DNA from: Fuscovulum ytuae
GTDB taxonomy: Bacteria > Pseudomonadota > Alphaproteobacteria > Rhodobacterales > Rhodobacteraceae
NCBI RefSeq assembly: GCF_029953595.1
Contig: NZ_CP124535.1
Coordinates: 1,054,001-1,118,000 of the forward strand
Reading direction: 5' to 3'
Length of the DNA stretch: 64,000 nt
A program made the translations under genes and the position numbers. Of this stretch, positions 47,482 to 56,825 are shown in pieces; the stretch's first letter is position 1; every line of letters begins with the position of its first letter. Below the pieces are notes generated by a model that was not told the DNA's origin, did not search any database, and saw only the letters and a program-made list of their open reading frames with translations.

Positions 47482-49752
47482 TCATTCTGCGTCCTGCAAC
47501 CACTGCCAGACACGCTGGGGCGAAAAGGGCATGTCCACCCGCCCCACGCCGCGCAGGGCAAGCGCATCGCGCACCGCATTCGAAACCGCACCAAGCGCCC
47601 CGACCGTGCCCGCTTCACCGCAGCCCTTCATCCCGAAGGGGTTCAGGATCGACGGCACGGGTTCCGAGGTGAAACCGATAAAGGGCAGGTCATCCGCCCG
47701 CGGCATGGCGTAATCCATGAAGCTTGCCGTCAAAAGCTGCCCCGCCTCATCATGCACGGCATTTTCCATCACCGCCTGACCGAACCCCTGCGCCACCCCG
47801 CCATGCACCTGTCCGATGGCCAGTTCCGGCGCGATCAGCGTGCCGAAATCATCCACGACGGTGTAGCGGTCCAGCCGCACCTCCCCTGTCTCGGGGTCGA
47901 TCTCCACCTCGGCCAGATGCGCGCCGTTGGGAAAGGACCGCCCCTCAAGCGTGATCGTTGCCGCCTTGTCGCAAAGATCGTCCCGCCCCTTCGCACGTGC
48001 CATCTCGGCGGCCTCTGCCAAGGTGAAGCGCAGGTTCGATCCCGGCGCGCCAAAGGAAAGGTCGTCAAAGCGCATGCCCTCAACCCCCGTCTCTTCGGCC
48101 AAGAACGCCTCGAACCCCGCCACCATCTGTATCACCGTCGCGCGAGTCGCCGTGCCCTGAACCGTCACCGACCGCGACCCACCCGTGCCACCGCCCGTGG
48201 GGATGGCATCGCTGTCGCCCTGCACCACGCGGATCAGGTCCACATCAATCCCCGTCATCCCCGAAAGCATCCGGGCATAAACAGTCTCATGCCCCTGCCC
48301 GTTGGATTGCGTGCCCACATAAAGCGTCGCCCCGCCATCCGCATCCAGCACCACACGCGCGGTTTCCGACGGATCGCCAAGGATCGACTCGATATAAGTG
48401 GCCAGACCCAATCCGCGCAGCAGGCCTTTCTCCGCGCTCGCCTGCCGCCGTTCAGCAAAGCCCGCCACATCCCCCTCAAGCTCGGCCCGCGCCAGCACAC
48501 GGGGGAAATCGCCCACGTCGATCACCTGCCCCGTCACTGTCCTATAGGGGAAGGCGCGGATGAAGTTGCGCCGCCGCAACTCGAACGGATCGGCGCCTAG
48601 AACCCGCGCTGCCTCATCCATCACCCGTTCGATGGTCAGAATCGCCTCAGGCCGCCCCGCCCCGCGATAGGCATCGACGGGGGCGGTGTTGGTAAAGACA
48701 CCCAGGGTGTTCTGCCAAGCGTTCGGGATATCATAGACCCCGGTCAGAACCTTGGAAAACAGTTCCGATTGAATGGGTTGCCCGAATTGCGAACTATATG
48801 CCCCAAGGTTCGACAGCACCGTCACCCGATAGCCGGTAATCTTCAGCCCCGCGTCGAACCCCATCTCCGCCCGCGCGATCAGGTCGCGCCCGGCATTATC
48901 CGAAAGCATCCCCTCGCCACGTTCCGCCATCCAGCGCACGGGGCGGCCCAGCATCCGCGCCGCCTGCGCGATCACCACATATTCGGGATAGGTCATGGCC
49001 TTCATCCCGAAACCGCCGCCGACATCGGGGTTCGTGACCCGCACCGCCGCCTCGTCCAAGCCGAGCATCCGCGCCAATTCGCGCTTCTGGGTCCAGACGC
49101 CTTGCCCGTTTACGGCCAGATGCAGGCGGCCCTCATCCCATGTGGCCCAAGCCCCGCGCGGCTCCAGTGGGTTCACGATCACCCGGTTGTGGATCACCTC
49201 AAGCCGGACGACATGCGCCGAAGAGGCCAGCGCCGCCGCCGTCTCTCCCTCGCGCCCTATGCCATAATCAAAGGCAAGGTTCCCCGCCGCCTCTGGGTGG
49301 ATCGCCGCCCCACCGGGTTCCAGCGATAGGGAAACCGGCAGTTCATCAATCTCCACCTCGATCAATTCTGCCGCATCCCGCGCCTGATCCAGCGTTTCGG
49401 CCACGACCATGGCGATCGCCTCACCCACGAACCTTACCCGCCCCTCGGCCAGCACGGGGCGCGCAGGCCCCGCCCCCTTGCTGCCGTCGCGATTGGTCAC
49501 GCGGGAAAAACGCATCCCCGTCTGCACGCCCGCTTGATGCAGGTCCTCCGCCGTCAGAACCAGATGCACCCCCGGCACATCCCGCGCCGCCGCCGCGTCC
49601 AGCGCCGTGATCACCCCATGCGCCCGGTCAGACCGCAAAAACCACGCACGCAGTGCATTTTCCGGTGCGATATCATCAACATAGCGCCCCGCCCCAGTCA
49701 GGAAACGAACATCTTCCACCCGTCGGGCGGGTTGTGATTGGCCGAATTTCAT
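47482..49752 (-). CDS. Molybdopterin-binding large subunit of a xanthine/CO-dehydrogenase-family enzyme
   Basis: A 756-residue protein of the CoxL/XdhB family. MoCo-binding segments are visible: NPDVGGGFGMKAM (about residue 245), AYRGAGRPEA (about residue 365), TGGGTGGSRS (about residue 530), and the catalytic Glu in GMKGCGEAGTVG near the C-terminus. The AYRGAGRPE loop marks a form-II enzyme rather than true CO dehydrogenase, which has AYRCSFR. Family members are alpha-beta-gamma complexes, but no FAD or 2Fe-2S subunit gene is adjacent here. It starts with a cutin-style MKFGQSQPARRVEDVRFLTG and could work with partners encoded elsewhere. Substrate unknown. Confidence 0.88.
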   Translation of the reverse strand: MKFGQSQPARRVEDVRFLTGAGRYVDDIAPENALRAWFLRSDRAHGVITALDAAAARDVPGVHLVLTAEDLHQAGVQTGMRFSRVTNRDGSKGAGPARPVLAEGRVRFVGEAIAMVVAETLDQARDAAELIEVEIDELPVSLSLEPGGAAIHPEAAGNLAFDYGIGREGETAAALASSAHVVRLEVIHNRVIVNPLEPRGAWATWDEGRLHLAVNGQGVWTQKRELARMLGLDEAAVRVTNPDVGGGFGMKAMTYPEYVVIAQAARMLGRPVRWMAERGEGMLSDNAGRDLIARAEMGFDAGLKITGYRVTVLSNLGAYSSQFGQPIQSELFSKVLTGVYDIPNAWQNTLGVFTNTAPVDAYRGAGRPEAILTIERVMDEAARVLGADPFELRRRNFIRAFPYRTVTGQVIDVGDFPRVLARAELEGDVAGFAERRQASAEKGLLRGLGLATYIESILGDPSETARVVLDADGGATLYVGTQSNGQGHETVYARMLSGMTGIDVDLIRVVQGDSDAIPTGGGTGGSRSVTVQGTATRATVIQMVAGFEAFLAEETGVEGMRFDDLSFGAPGSNLRFTLAEAAEMARAKGRDDLCDKAATITLEGRSFPNGAHLAEVEIDPETGEVRLDRYTVVDDFGTLIAPELAIGQVHGGVAQGFGQAVMENAVHDEAGQLLTASFMDYAMPRADDLPFIGFTSEPVPSILNPFGMKGCGEAGTVGALGAVSNAVRDALALRGVGRVDMPFSPQRVWQWLQDAE

Positions 49753-49845
49753 GCGGGGATTCCTTTCGCGTCTTGCGCGAAAAACTACGCCCCCGGCGGG
49801 GAATGTCCAGCCGGGGGCGCAGGTTAATGATCCGTTAACAGGTGA

Positions 49846-50991
49846 TCAGACCTTCAGCGACAGAACCGTTGCCAGCGCCAATTCGCCAAAGCCGTTAAAG
49901 CGGGTGTTGGTGACCGTGGAATAGGCCCCCATCCCCTGCACGATCACGTAATCGCCTTCCGCGATATCCGACGGCAGCGGCACTTCACCCGGCAGACGGT
50001 CCACCGAGTCGCAGGTCGGGCCAAAGACGATGCGCGGCAGGGGCGCACCCATGCGCTTTTCACCCTCGGGCGACAGAACCTCCACCCGGTCGATCACCCC
50101 GATCAGAGGAAGCTCGGTCAGGCTGCCATAGACGCCATCGTTCAGGAACACATGCGTATCATCGCGCAGCGCCTTGACGCGAGCCGCCAGCGTGAAGGCA
50201 TCGCCGCACAAGCCCCGCCCCGGTTCGCAGATCAGCATCGGGCGGGCGGCACCAAACGCCTCGGTCGCCACGCGGTCGATCAGATCAAAGGTCGCCTCCA
50301 GCTGCGGCACCACGCCCATCAGGCGGTGCGACGGGAAGCCACCGCCGACATTCAGCCGCGCGATGGTCACACCCGCATCCTGCGCGATCTGCGCGGCGGT
50401 GCGGATATAGGCCTCCCATGCGGCGGGATCGGTGCATTGCGTACCCGGATGGAAGGTGATCGACGGGATGAAACCCGCCTCCGCCACTCGGCGCAGCAGA
50501 TCGGTCGCCAGTTCCGCCGTCGCCCCGAATTTCGCCCCGAAATTATAGGCCGCGCCCGCCACCGGCAGCTTGAACCGGACCGAGATTTCGCTGTCCGCAG
50601 CCGGGACGTGGGCGATCAGCTTTTCCAGTTCCGACCGCGAATCGACGGACCAGGATTTCACGCCCTTTTCCACCGCATGGGCAATCTCGGCCAGCGAACG
50701 GACGGGGTTGTTGTAATGGATGGCCGCATCAGGCGCGAGGCGGCGGATCAGGTCGATTTCAAAGGGTGAGGCGCAGTCATAGCCGCGCACCCCTGCAGCG
50801 GCGAGGTTTTCGACCACTTCTTCGCCCGGGTTCGACTTCACCGCATAGGTCACCATGCCGGGGAAGCCATCAATGAACCGCCGCGCCGCGGCCTGCAGGG
50901 CCGAGGGCGAGAAAAACAGCACCGGATGCTCCGGCTGCTGGTTGCGGAGGAATTCGGTCGGATTGGTCCAGATCGTTTTGGACAGTCCCAT
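49846..50991 (-). CDS. Ornithine/diaminopimelate/arginine-type decarboxylase (fold type III, probably ornithine)
   Basis: A 381-residue alanine-racemase-fold PLP decarboxylase. Lys52 (AVKSNPG) binds PLP, EPGRG binds the phosphate, and Cys327 (FGPTCDSVD) is the catalytic cysteine seen in eukaryotic-type ornithine decarboxylases. Ornithine to putrescine is the likely reaction; some relatives also use lysine. The frame is open to 51054, but the ATG at 50991 with AAAGGATC gives MGLSKTIWTNP. It has a long structured leader and is divergent from an Lrp/AsnC regulator that may control it. Confidence 0.88.
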   Translation of the reverse strand: MGLSKTIWTNPTEFLRNQQPEHPVLFFSPSALQAAARRFIDGFPGMVTYAVKSNPGEEVVENLAAAGVRGYDCASPFEIDLIRRLAPDAAIHYNNPVRSLAEIAHAVEKGVKSWSVDSRSELEKLIAHVPAADSEISVRFKLPVAGAAYNFGAKFGATAELATDLLRRVAEAGFIPSITFHPGTQCTDPAAWEAYIRTAAQIAQDAGVTIARLNVGGGFPSHRLMGVVPQLEATFDLIDRVATEAFGAARPMLICEPGRGLCGDAFTLAARVKALRDDTHVFLNDGVYGSLTELPLIGVIDRVEVLSPEGEKRMGAPLPRIVFGPTCDSVDRLPGEVPLPSDIAEGDYVIVQGMGAYSTVTNTRFNGFGELALATVLSLKV

Positions 50992-51177
50992 CGGCGTGAT
51001 CCTTTCTGCCAACAAGACGCAAGCCCTCCCCGTTGCATGTTCACGGGACGGCAAGGCACCTGCGCGGTTTTTCCAACCAGGCCAGGTGCGTATGAGCCGC
51101 CCTTTTCCTGCAACTGAGGATGCGGCATATGGGGCACAAACTCACCGGACAAAACTGTATAAATGTAGCGAAACGTC
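50992..51177 (-). ncRNA. Candidate structured 5' leader of the decarboxylase (speF-like?)
   Basis: From the probable minus-strand -10 to the start codon there are about 186 bases. Two hairpins are visible. The first is GCACCTG (51056-51062) with CAGGTGC (51083-51089), extended by an inner GGTT/AACC pair. The second is CCCGT (51029-51033) with ACGGG (51043-51047). A conserved RNA motif named speF is known upstream of alphaproteobacterial ornithine decarboxylase genes. I cannot verify that this leader matches it, so identity is inference. Confidence 0.35.
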
Positions 51178-51203
51178 GTTATAATGACGAAAAGATCGGG
51201 CAA
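51174..51203. promoter_or_regulatory. Divergent promoter and candidate Lrp/AsnC operator
   Basis: On the minus strand, TTGCCC (51198-51203), 16 bases and TATAAC (51178-51183) form the decarboxylase promoter. On the plus strand a perfect TATAAT (51180-51185) lies in the same place. Both sit in the near-palindrome CGTCGTTATAATGACG (51174-51189). A bound regulator would block both -10 boxes. Assignment to the adjacent Lrp/AsnC protein is inferred. Confidence 0.6.
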
Positions 51204-51208
51204 AATGC

Positions 51209-51640
51209 ATGGACGAACTGGATCGCAACATCATCGGGCTTTTGGGGGCGGATGCCCGTATGTCGGTGGCCACTCTATCGCGGCGACTAAAGGTTGCGCG
51301 ATCCACCATTCAGGCGCGGCTAGAGCGTTTGGAAACCACCGGGGTCATCGCTGGCTATACCCTGAAACTGGGCGAAGGGGCGCGTCAGGGGCGGTTGCGG
51401 GCGTCGGTTCTGCTGACGATCGAACCCCGCGCTCAGGCGGGAATCCTGCAACGCCTGAAGTCGATTGCCGAGGTGGAGCGGGTCTTCACCACCTCTGGCC
51501 GCTTTGATCTGCTGTTGCAAATCGCCTGCCCCAATACGCAGGTTCTGGATCAGGTGTTGGACCAGATCGGCACGATCACCGGGGTGAAATCCTCCGAAAG
51601 CCTGATCCATCTTTCCACCCGTCTGGACCGGGCGGTTTAG
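51209..51640 (+). CDS. Lrp/AsnC-family transcriptional regulator
   Basis: A 143-residue feast/famine regulator. The N-terminal helix-turn-helix (LDRNIIGLLGADARMSVATLSRRLKVARSTIQARLERLE, residues 4-42) is followed by the ligand-binding RAM domain, with AEVERVFTTSGRFDLLLQI. It is divergent from the decarboxylase gene and probably senses an amino acid, ornithine or a polyamine precursor being logical candidates. A near-palindrome overlaps both promoters. A copy of the dispersed repeat begins 11 bases after its stop. Confidence 0.92.
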   Translation: MDELDRNIIGLLGADARMSVATLSRRLKVARSTIQARLERLETTGVIAGYTLKLGEGARQGRLRASVLLTIEPRAQAGILQRLKSIAEVERVFTTSGRFDLLLQIACPNTQVLDQVLDQIGTITGVKSSESLIHLSTRLDRAV

Positions 51641-51650
51641 CCTGCATCGG

Positions 51651-51702
51651 CTGTGCCCTGTTTTGTGCCGCCTTCTGTGCCGCAAACTGTGGGCACGCAG
51701 CG
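51651..51702 (-). repeat. Dispersed intergenic element, copy 4 (inverted, shorter)
   Basis: Matches the minus strand of the 58-bp element over 52 bases with one mismatch at 51675. The last six bases of the element have diverged. It lies between the convergent Lrp/AsnC and TetR genes. Confidence 0.82.
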
Positions 51703-51722
51703 GGCGGGATGTTGATCCGTCC

Positions 51723-52370
51723 TTAACCCGCGGCTGACTGGGGCAGCGCGCGCCGCAGGATGCCTGCGATCATCGCCTCGCGCGCTGCATCGGGCAGGGT
51801 CCGCAACGCATCCAGCCGCCCCGCCGCCATCAGATCGGCCAGACCATGCGCCATGGCCCAGACCGCCGCCTCATCCGCCGTGCTGCCACCGCCCGCTGCC
51901 ATCACCTGATCGACCAGATGCTGATGCGCCGCCCCCGCCGCCTGCCCCAGATCGGCATCACGGAAATCGGGCCTCTCGGATTGCCAGAGCAGACGGAACA
52001 GCGCGGGCCGTGTCATGGCGAAATCGACATAGCCAAGCCCCGCCGCCACCAGTTGCGCGTCGGGCTCTGGCCCGGCCACCGCCTCGCGCGCGGCCTGCGC
52101 CGCAAGGAATTGGCGGAAACCTTCCGCCGCCAAGGCCGTCAGCAACCCCTGCACATCGCCAAAATGATGTGCGGGCGCGGCATGGCTGACCCCGGCCCGC
52201 TTGGCCACCTGCCGCAGCGAAAACCCCTCCATTCCCCGGTCGGCCAATTCATCCTCGGCCGCCGCCAGAAGGGCCGCGCGCAGATCGCCATGATGATAGC
52301 GCCGCGTCGCTGCAGGATCGGCAGGGGCTGGGCGCAGCTTGGGCGGAAGATCGGTCATAATCCCCGGCAT
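51723..52370 (-). CDS. TetR-family transcriptional regulator
   Basis: A 215-residue repressor. The helix-turn-helix is FSLRQVAKRAGVSHAAPAHHFGD (about residues 48-70) after an RYHHGDLRAALLAAAEDELADRG helix. The C-terminal helical domain is variable. The frame is open to 52523, but that would read through the operators; ATG at 52370 or 52358 is sensible. It is divergent from the ABA4-like operon, and two related 15-bp palindromes bracket the shared promoter, so it probably represses that operon and itself. Confidence 0.9.
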   Translation of the reverse strand: MPGIMTDLPPKLRPAPADPAATRRYHHGDLRAALLAAAEDELADRGMEGFSLRQVAKRAGVSHAAPAHHFGDVQGLLTALAAEGFRQFLAAQAAREAVAGPEPDAQLVAAGLGYVDFAMTRPALFRLLWQSERPDFRDADLGQAAGAAHQHLVDQVMAAGGGSTADEAAVWAMAHGLADLMAAGRLDALRTLPDAAREAMIAGILRRALPQSAAG

Positions 52371-52380
52371 ATCCCCCAAT

Positions 52381-52395
52381 CTTGTCACTGGCAAG
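52381..52395. promoter_or_regulatory. Candidate TetR operator 1
   Basis: CTTGTCACTGGCAAG is an imperfect palindrome 11 bases from the TetR start. Its reverse complement, CTTGCCAGTGACAAG, matches operator 2 at 12 of 15 positions. Confidence 0.65.
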
Positions 52396-52402
52396 ATTTT
52401 CC

Positions 52403-52442
52403 TTGACAGGCGCCGGTGCAGCCATATCCTGACAGTGTCAAG
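52403..52442 (+). promoter_or_regulatory. Promoter of the ABA4-like operon with candidate TetR operator 2
   Basis: TTGACA (52403-52408), 16 bases and TATCCT (52425-52430) form a good promoter. Over and beyond the -10 lies CCTGACAGTGTCAAG (52428-52442), related to operator 1 (consensus CYTGNCAGTGNCAAG). Occupancy of both sites would bracket the promoter, with centres 47 bp apart. Confidence 0.65.
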
Positions 52443-52456
52443 ATTAGGAGCCCACG

Positions 52457-52903
52457 ATGCCCACCGATCCCCATGTCCTTTTCGCCGCATCCGGGCCGCT
52501 GGCCATGTTGGGATGGCTGGCACTGGCGCTTTCGCCCCTCGCCCCCCGCGCGGCGCAGATCGTGGCGGGGCTGGCCATCCCGGCCATCCTGTCGGTCGCC
52601 TATGCCGCGCTGATCCTTGTGCATTGGGCCGATGCGCCGGGCGGGTTCGGGTCGCTGGCCGATGTGATGGCGCTTTTCACCGATCCGCCCGTCGCGCTGG
52701 CGGGTTGGCTGCATTACCTCGCCTTTGATTTGCTGATCGGCGCATGGATTGCCCGCACCGCGCAGGCGACGGGCATCCCCCACCTGCTGATCCTGCCCTG
52801 CCTTGCGCTGACCTTCCTCTTTGGTCCTGCAGGCTTTCTTGCCTTTCTCATCCTCCGCGCGGCCTTCACGGCCCGCGCCCGCATGATTGGAACACCCCAA
52901 TGA
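52457..52903 (+). CDS. ABA4-like (DUF4281) integral membrane protein
   Basis: A 148-residue membrane protein with about four helices. Conserved WLHYLAFDLLIGAWIARTAQ and LTFLFGPAGFLAFLILR segments match the ABA4-like family, named after the plant protein needed for neoxanthin synthesis. The bacterial role is unknown; no carotenoid gene is in the window. It is first in a two-gene operon, its stop overlapping the next start (ATGA), behind a TetR-controlled promoter. Confidence 0.82.
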   Translation: MPTDPHVLFAASGPLAMLGWLALALSPLAPRAAQIVAGLAIPAILSVAYAALILVHWADAPGGFGSLADVMALFTDPPVALAGWLHYLAFDLLIGAWIARTAQATGIPHLLILPCLALTFLFGPAGFLAFLILRAAFTARARMIGTPQ

Positions 52904-53718
52904 CAATCGCACTTGCCAGCCCCGCCCTGCCCGATCTGCGCCGCCTCTGGACGGATGCGCCCGCCCTGACGCTGCTTGCGCTGATCCTCACGCTTGGCCT
53001 GATCCCGCTTTATGCCGCCATGGCGCTGGACCTGCGGGACTTCCACGGCAACAGCCCTTGGCTGAAGCCTGTGAAATTTCACTATGCGCTGGCAATCTAC
53101 GCGATCACCCTTGCCTTCTTTGCCCGCTTCATGCCCGCCGCGACACGCCAAAGCCGCCTCTGGCGCTGGTTCACCGGGGCGGTTGTCTTTGCCATCGTGG
53201 CGGAATGCCTCTGGCTTTGGGGCGCGGCCAGCCTGAACACGGCGGCGCATTTCAACACCGATCACCCGATCTTTGCCGCCGTCTATAGCCTGATGGGGGC
53301 CTTTGCCGTGCTGTTGACATCGGCAAGCCTTGCCATGGGCCTTTCCATCTGGCGCAACAGGGCGACCGGCCTGCCCGAAGGCCTCCGGCTGTCCATCGCG
53401 CTTGGCCTGATCCTGACCTTTGTGCTCACGGTCATCACGGCGGGCTATCTGTCCGCCCAACCCGGCCATTTCGTGGGCACGCCCGTGACCGGGGCCGCGC
53501 TGCCCATACTTGGCTGGTCGCGCGAGGTGGGCGATCTGCGCGTGGCGCATTTCCTTGCGACCCACGCGCTGCATGGCCTGCCGATCTGGGGTCTGATCGC
53601 AACCCGCATGGGCGATGCGCGGGGGGCGGTGACGCTGGTCTGGGGCGGTGCTGCGGCATATGCGGCGCTTGTCACGGCGACCTTTATCCAAGCCTTGAAC
53701 GGCCTGCCCCTGATCTGA
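52900..53718 (+). CDS. Unrecognised polytopic membrane protein
   Basis: A 272-residue protein with about seven to eight hydrophobic helices. I cannot name its family. Notable features are a loop with GNSPWLKPVKFHYALAIYA after the first helix, and several conserved-looking polar and histidine residues near membrane borders (NTAAHFNTDHP, DLRVAHFLATHALHGLP). Membrane-embedded histidines suggest a heme, metal or redox protein, but this is speculation. The ATG at 52900 overlaps the ABA4-like stop, so the two proteins are translated together and may work together. Confidence 0.85.
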   Translation: MTIALASPALPDLRRLWTDAPALTLLALILTLGLIPLYAAMALDLRDFHGNSPWLKPVKFHYALAIYAITLAFFARFMPAATRQSRLWRWFTGAVVFAIVAECLWLWGAASLNTAAHFNTDHPIFAAVYSLMGAFAVLLTSASLAMGLSIWRNRATGLPEGLRLSIALGLILTFVLTVITAGYLSAQPGHFVGTPVTGAALPILGWSREVGDLRVAHFLATHALHGLPIWGLIATRMGDARGAVTLVWGGAAAYAALVTATFIQALNGLPLI

Positions 53719-53796
53719 CCCCACGCACGGACATCTGCCGCTTTCCCTCGCCCCCGTCGCGCGCTAGAACCCCCGCGACAGTCAGGGATGCATGCG

Positions 53797-56706
53797 ATGC
53801 CGATGGAAAAGACCTTCAACGCCGCCGAGGCCGAGGCGCGGATTTCCGCCAAATGGATCGAGGAAAAGGCCTTCCGCGCCGGGGCAAATGCCAAGCCGGG
53901 CGCGGAAAGCTTTTGCGTCATGATCCCGCCGCCCAATGTGACGGGGTCGCTGCATATGGGCCACGCCTTCAACAACACGCTGCAGGATATCCTGACGCGC
54001 TGGCACCGGATGCGCGGGCATGACACGCTGTGGCAGCCGGGAACGGATCACGCGGGTATCGCCACCCAGATGGTCACGGAACGCGAGATGGCGGCGAAGG
54101 GCGAACCCACGCGCCGCGACATGGGGCGCGACGCCTTTACCGCCCGTGTCTGGCAGCAAAAGCAAAAATCCCGCGGCACGATCATCGGCCAGTTGCAGCG
54201 CCTTGGCTGCTCCTGCGACTGGGACCGCGAGGCCTTTACCATGTCGGGTGCCCCGAATGCGCCTGCGGGCGAAGAGGGTAATTTCCACGACGCCGTGATC
54301 CGCGTCTTTGTCGATCTTTACAACAAGGGGTTCATCTATCGCGGCAAGCGGCTGGTGAACTGGGACCCGCATTTCGAAACCGCGATCTCTGACCTTGAGG
54401 TGGAGAATATCGAGGTGGACGGCCATATGTGGCATTTCAAATACCCGCTCGCCGGGGGGGCCACCTATCGCTATGTCGAAAAGGATGCCGACGGCAACGT
54501 GGTGCTGGATGAGGAGCGCGACTACATCTCTATCGCCACGACGCGACCTGAAACCATGCTGGGCGATGGCGCGGTGGCGGTGCATCCGTCGGACGAACGC
54601 TATGCTGCCATCGTCGGCAAGCTCTGCGAGATCCCGGTGGGGCCAAAGGAACACCGCCGCCTGATCCCGATCATCGCGGATGAATATCCCGACCCCACCT
54701 TTGGCTCCGGTGCGGTAAAGATCACGGGCGCGCATGATTTCAACGATTATGGCGTGGCCAAGCGCGGCGGCATCCCTTGCTATCGCCTGATGGACACCCG
54801 CGCGCGCCTGCGCGACGACGGTGTGGCTTACGCCGAGGCGGCCTCGATCGCGCAGGCCGTGGCGCGCGGCGAACAGGTTCTGTCCGAGACCGAGGCCGAT
54901 GCCCTGAACCTCGTCCCCGATCACCTGCGCGGGCTTGATCGGTTCGAGGCGAGAAAGCGCGTGGTCGAAGAAATCACCGCCGAAGGTCTGGCCGTGATGA
55001 CCCGCGCCGATGACGCCCGTCTGGGCAAGGCGGCCCTGAAAAAGGATGCCGAAGGGGCCGATGCCCCCGTGCCGCTGGTCGAGGCGAAGAAGATCATGCA
55101 GCCCTTCGGGGATCGTTCGAAAACTGTAATCGAGCCCATGCTTACGGACCAATGGTTCGTCGATACTGTTCGAATTGTGCAACCCGCGCTGGACGCCGTC
55201 CGCAACGGAACGGTCAAGATCATCCCCGAAAGCGGCGAGCGGACCTATTACCACTGGCTGGACAATATCGAACCGTGGTGCATCTCGCGCCAGCTGTGGT
55301 GGGGCCATCAGATCCCGGTCTGGTATGACGCGGAAGGCAACCATTTCTGCGCCCCGACCGAGGCCGAGGCGCAGGCCATGGCCCCCGGCAAGGCCCTGAC
55401 CCGCGACCCCGACGTGCTGGACACCTGGTTCTCGTCTGGCCTCTGGCCCATCGGGACGCTGGGCTGGCCAGAGGAAACGGATGCGTTGAAGCGCTATTTC
55501 CCGACCTCTGTCCTGATCACGGGACAAGACATCCTCTTCTTCTGGGTCGCCCGGATGATGATGATGCAGCTTGCCGTGGTGAATGAGGTGCCATTCAAGA
55601 CGGTCTACCTGCATGGCCTCGTGCGCGATGCCAAGGGCAAGAAGATGTCCAAATCCTTGGGCAATGTCATCGACCCGCTGGAAATCATCGACGAATACGG
55701 TGCCGATGCGCTGCGCTTCACCAATGCGGCCATGGCAAGCCTTGGGGGCGTGCTGAAACTCGACACCCAGCGGATCGCGGGCTATCGCAATTTCGGCACC
55801 AAACTCTGGAATGCCTGTCGCTTTGCCGAAATGAACGGGGTCTGGGAGGGCCACGCCACCCAAACCGCCACCCCCAAGGCCACCGCCACTGCCAACAGCT
55901 GGATCATCGGCGAAACCATCCGCACGCTGGCCGAGGTGGATGACGCCCTGACCGACTATCGCTTTGATCAGGCGGCGGATGCGCTTTACCGCTTTGTCTG
56001 GGGCAAGGTCTGCGACTGGTATGTGGAATTCGCCAAACCTCTTTTCGATGGCGATGCTGCGGCCGAAACCCGTGCCACCATGGCTTGGGTCCTCGACCAC
56101 TGCATGATCCTGCTGCATCCGATGATGCCCTTCCTCACAGAGGAACTCTGGGCCACCACCGGCAGCCGCGCCAAGATGCTGGTCCATACCGATTGGCCTA
56201 CGGCCGACCTGTCGCTGGCCGACCCCGCCGCCGACCGCGAAATGGGTTGGGTCACAACTCTGATCGATGAGATCCGCTCTGCCCGCGCCCAGATGCATGT
56301 GCCCGTGGGCCTTAAGGTCGATCTGGTCGCAACCACGCTGTCGGACGAGGCGCGGCAGGCTTGGGCGCGAAATGAGATGCTGATCAAACGCCTTGCGCGC
56401 GTGGAAACACTGACCGAGGCCGCTACCACGCCGAAGGGCAGCGTCTCGCTCGCCCTCGAAGGTGCGGCCTTTGCCCTGCCCTTGGAAGGCATCATCGACA
56501 TCGCCGAAGAAAAGGCGCGACTGTCCAAGACGCTTGACAAGCTGTCCAAGGAAATTGGCGGGCTGAAGGGGCGGCTGAACAACCCCGCCTTCGTTGCTTC
56601 CGCCCCCGAAGAGGTGGTGGATGAGGCCCGCGCAAACCTGGCCGCGCGCGAGGACGAGGCAGCAAAGCTGGACGCCGCCCTGAAACGTCTGGCCGAGATC
56701 GGCTAA
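53797..56706 (+). CDS. valS: Valyl-tRNA synthetase
   Basis: A 969-residue class I aminoacyl-tRNA synthetase. HIGH motif [18 protein letters not shown] (about residues 42-59), the editing domain, and KMSKS in [18 protein letters not shown] are intact, with a C-terminal coiled coil (about residues 900-965) typical of ValRS. In-frame ATGs at 53788, 53797 and 53803 compete; AGGGA is best spaced for 53797. Two strong hairpins follow the stop. Confidence 0.96.
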   Translation: MPMEKTFNAAEAEARISAKWIEEKAFRAGANAKPGAESFCVMIPPPNVTGSLHMGHAFNNTLQDILTRWHRMRGHDTLWQPGTDHAGIATQMVTEREMAAKGEPTRRDMGRDAFTARVWQQKQKSRGTIIGQLQRLGCSCDWDREAFTMSGAPNAPAGEEGNFHDAVIRVFVDLYNKGFIYRGKRLVNWDPHFETAISDLEVENIEVDGHMWHFKYPLAGGATYRYVEKDADGNVVLDEERDYISIATTRPETMLGDGAVAVHPSDERYAAIVGKLCEIPVGPKEHRRLIPIIADEYPDPTFGSGAVKITGAHDFNDYGVAKRGGIPCYRLMDTRARLRDDGVAYAEAASIAQAVARGEQVLSETEADALNLVPDHLRGLDRFEARKRVVEEITAEGLAVMTRADDARLGKAALKKDAEGADAPVPLVEAKKIMQPFGDRSKTVIEPMLTDQWFVDTVRIVQPALDAVRNGTVKIIPESGERTYYHWLDNIEPWCISRQLWWGHQIPVWYDAEGNHFCAPTEAEAQAMAPGKALTRDPDVLDTWFSSGLWPIGTLGWPEETDALKRYFPTSVLITGQDILFFWVARMMMMQLAVVNEVPFKTVYLHGLVRDAKGKKMSKSLGNVIDPLEIIDEYGADALRFTNAAMASLGGVLKLDTQRIAGYRNFGTKLWNACRFAEMNGVWEGHATQTATPKATATANSWIIGETIRTLAEVDDALTDYRFDQAADALYRFVWGKVCDWYVEFAKPLFDGDAAAETRATMAWVLDHCMILLHPMMPFLTEELWATTGSRAKMLVHTDWPTADLSLADPAADREMGWVTTLIDEIRSARAQMHVPVGLKVDLVATTLSDEARQAWARNEMLIKRLARVETLTEAATTPKGSVSLALEGAAFALPLEGIIDIAEEKARLSKTLDKLSKEIGGLKGRLNNPAFVASAPEEVVDEARANLAAREDEAAKLDAALKRLAEIG

Positions 56707-56726
56707 GATTTTCTGTCGAAAGATAT

Positions 56727-56750
56727 CCTGCGGGGGAAGCCCCCCGCAGG
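56727..56750. terminator. Hairpin 1 downstream of valS
   Basis: CCTGCGGGGG and CCCCCGCAGG pair into a 10-bp stem with loop AAGC. No U-tract follows on the plus strand, so it may strengthen the second hairpin or protect the 3' end. Confidence 0.55.
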
Positions 56751-56759
56751 GAGGGGCAA

Positions 56760-56780
56760 GGGGGCGCGCAGCCCCCTTTT
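56760..56780 (+). terminator. Intrinsic terminator downstream of valS
   Basis: GGGGGC, a short GC loop and GCCCCC are followed at once by TTTT, a canonical rho-independent terminator 54 bases after the valS stop. Confidence 0.8.
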
Positions 56781-56825
56781 CCTTGGCTGCCCCAAGCGCG
56801 ATAGTGGCAGGAAAGGAGATGGCCC

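Noticed and set aside
53782-56298. 838-codon minus-strand frame opposite valS
   Set aside because: Long only because of codon bias; valS has intact HIGH and KMSKS motifs and expected length.
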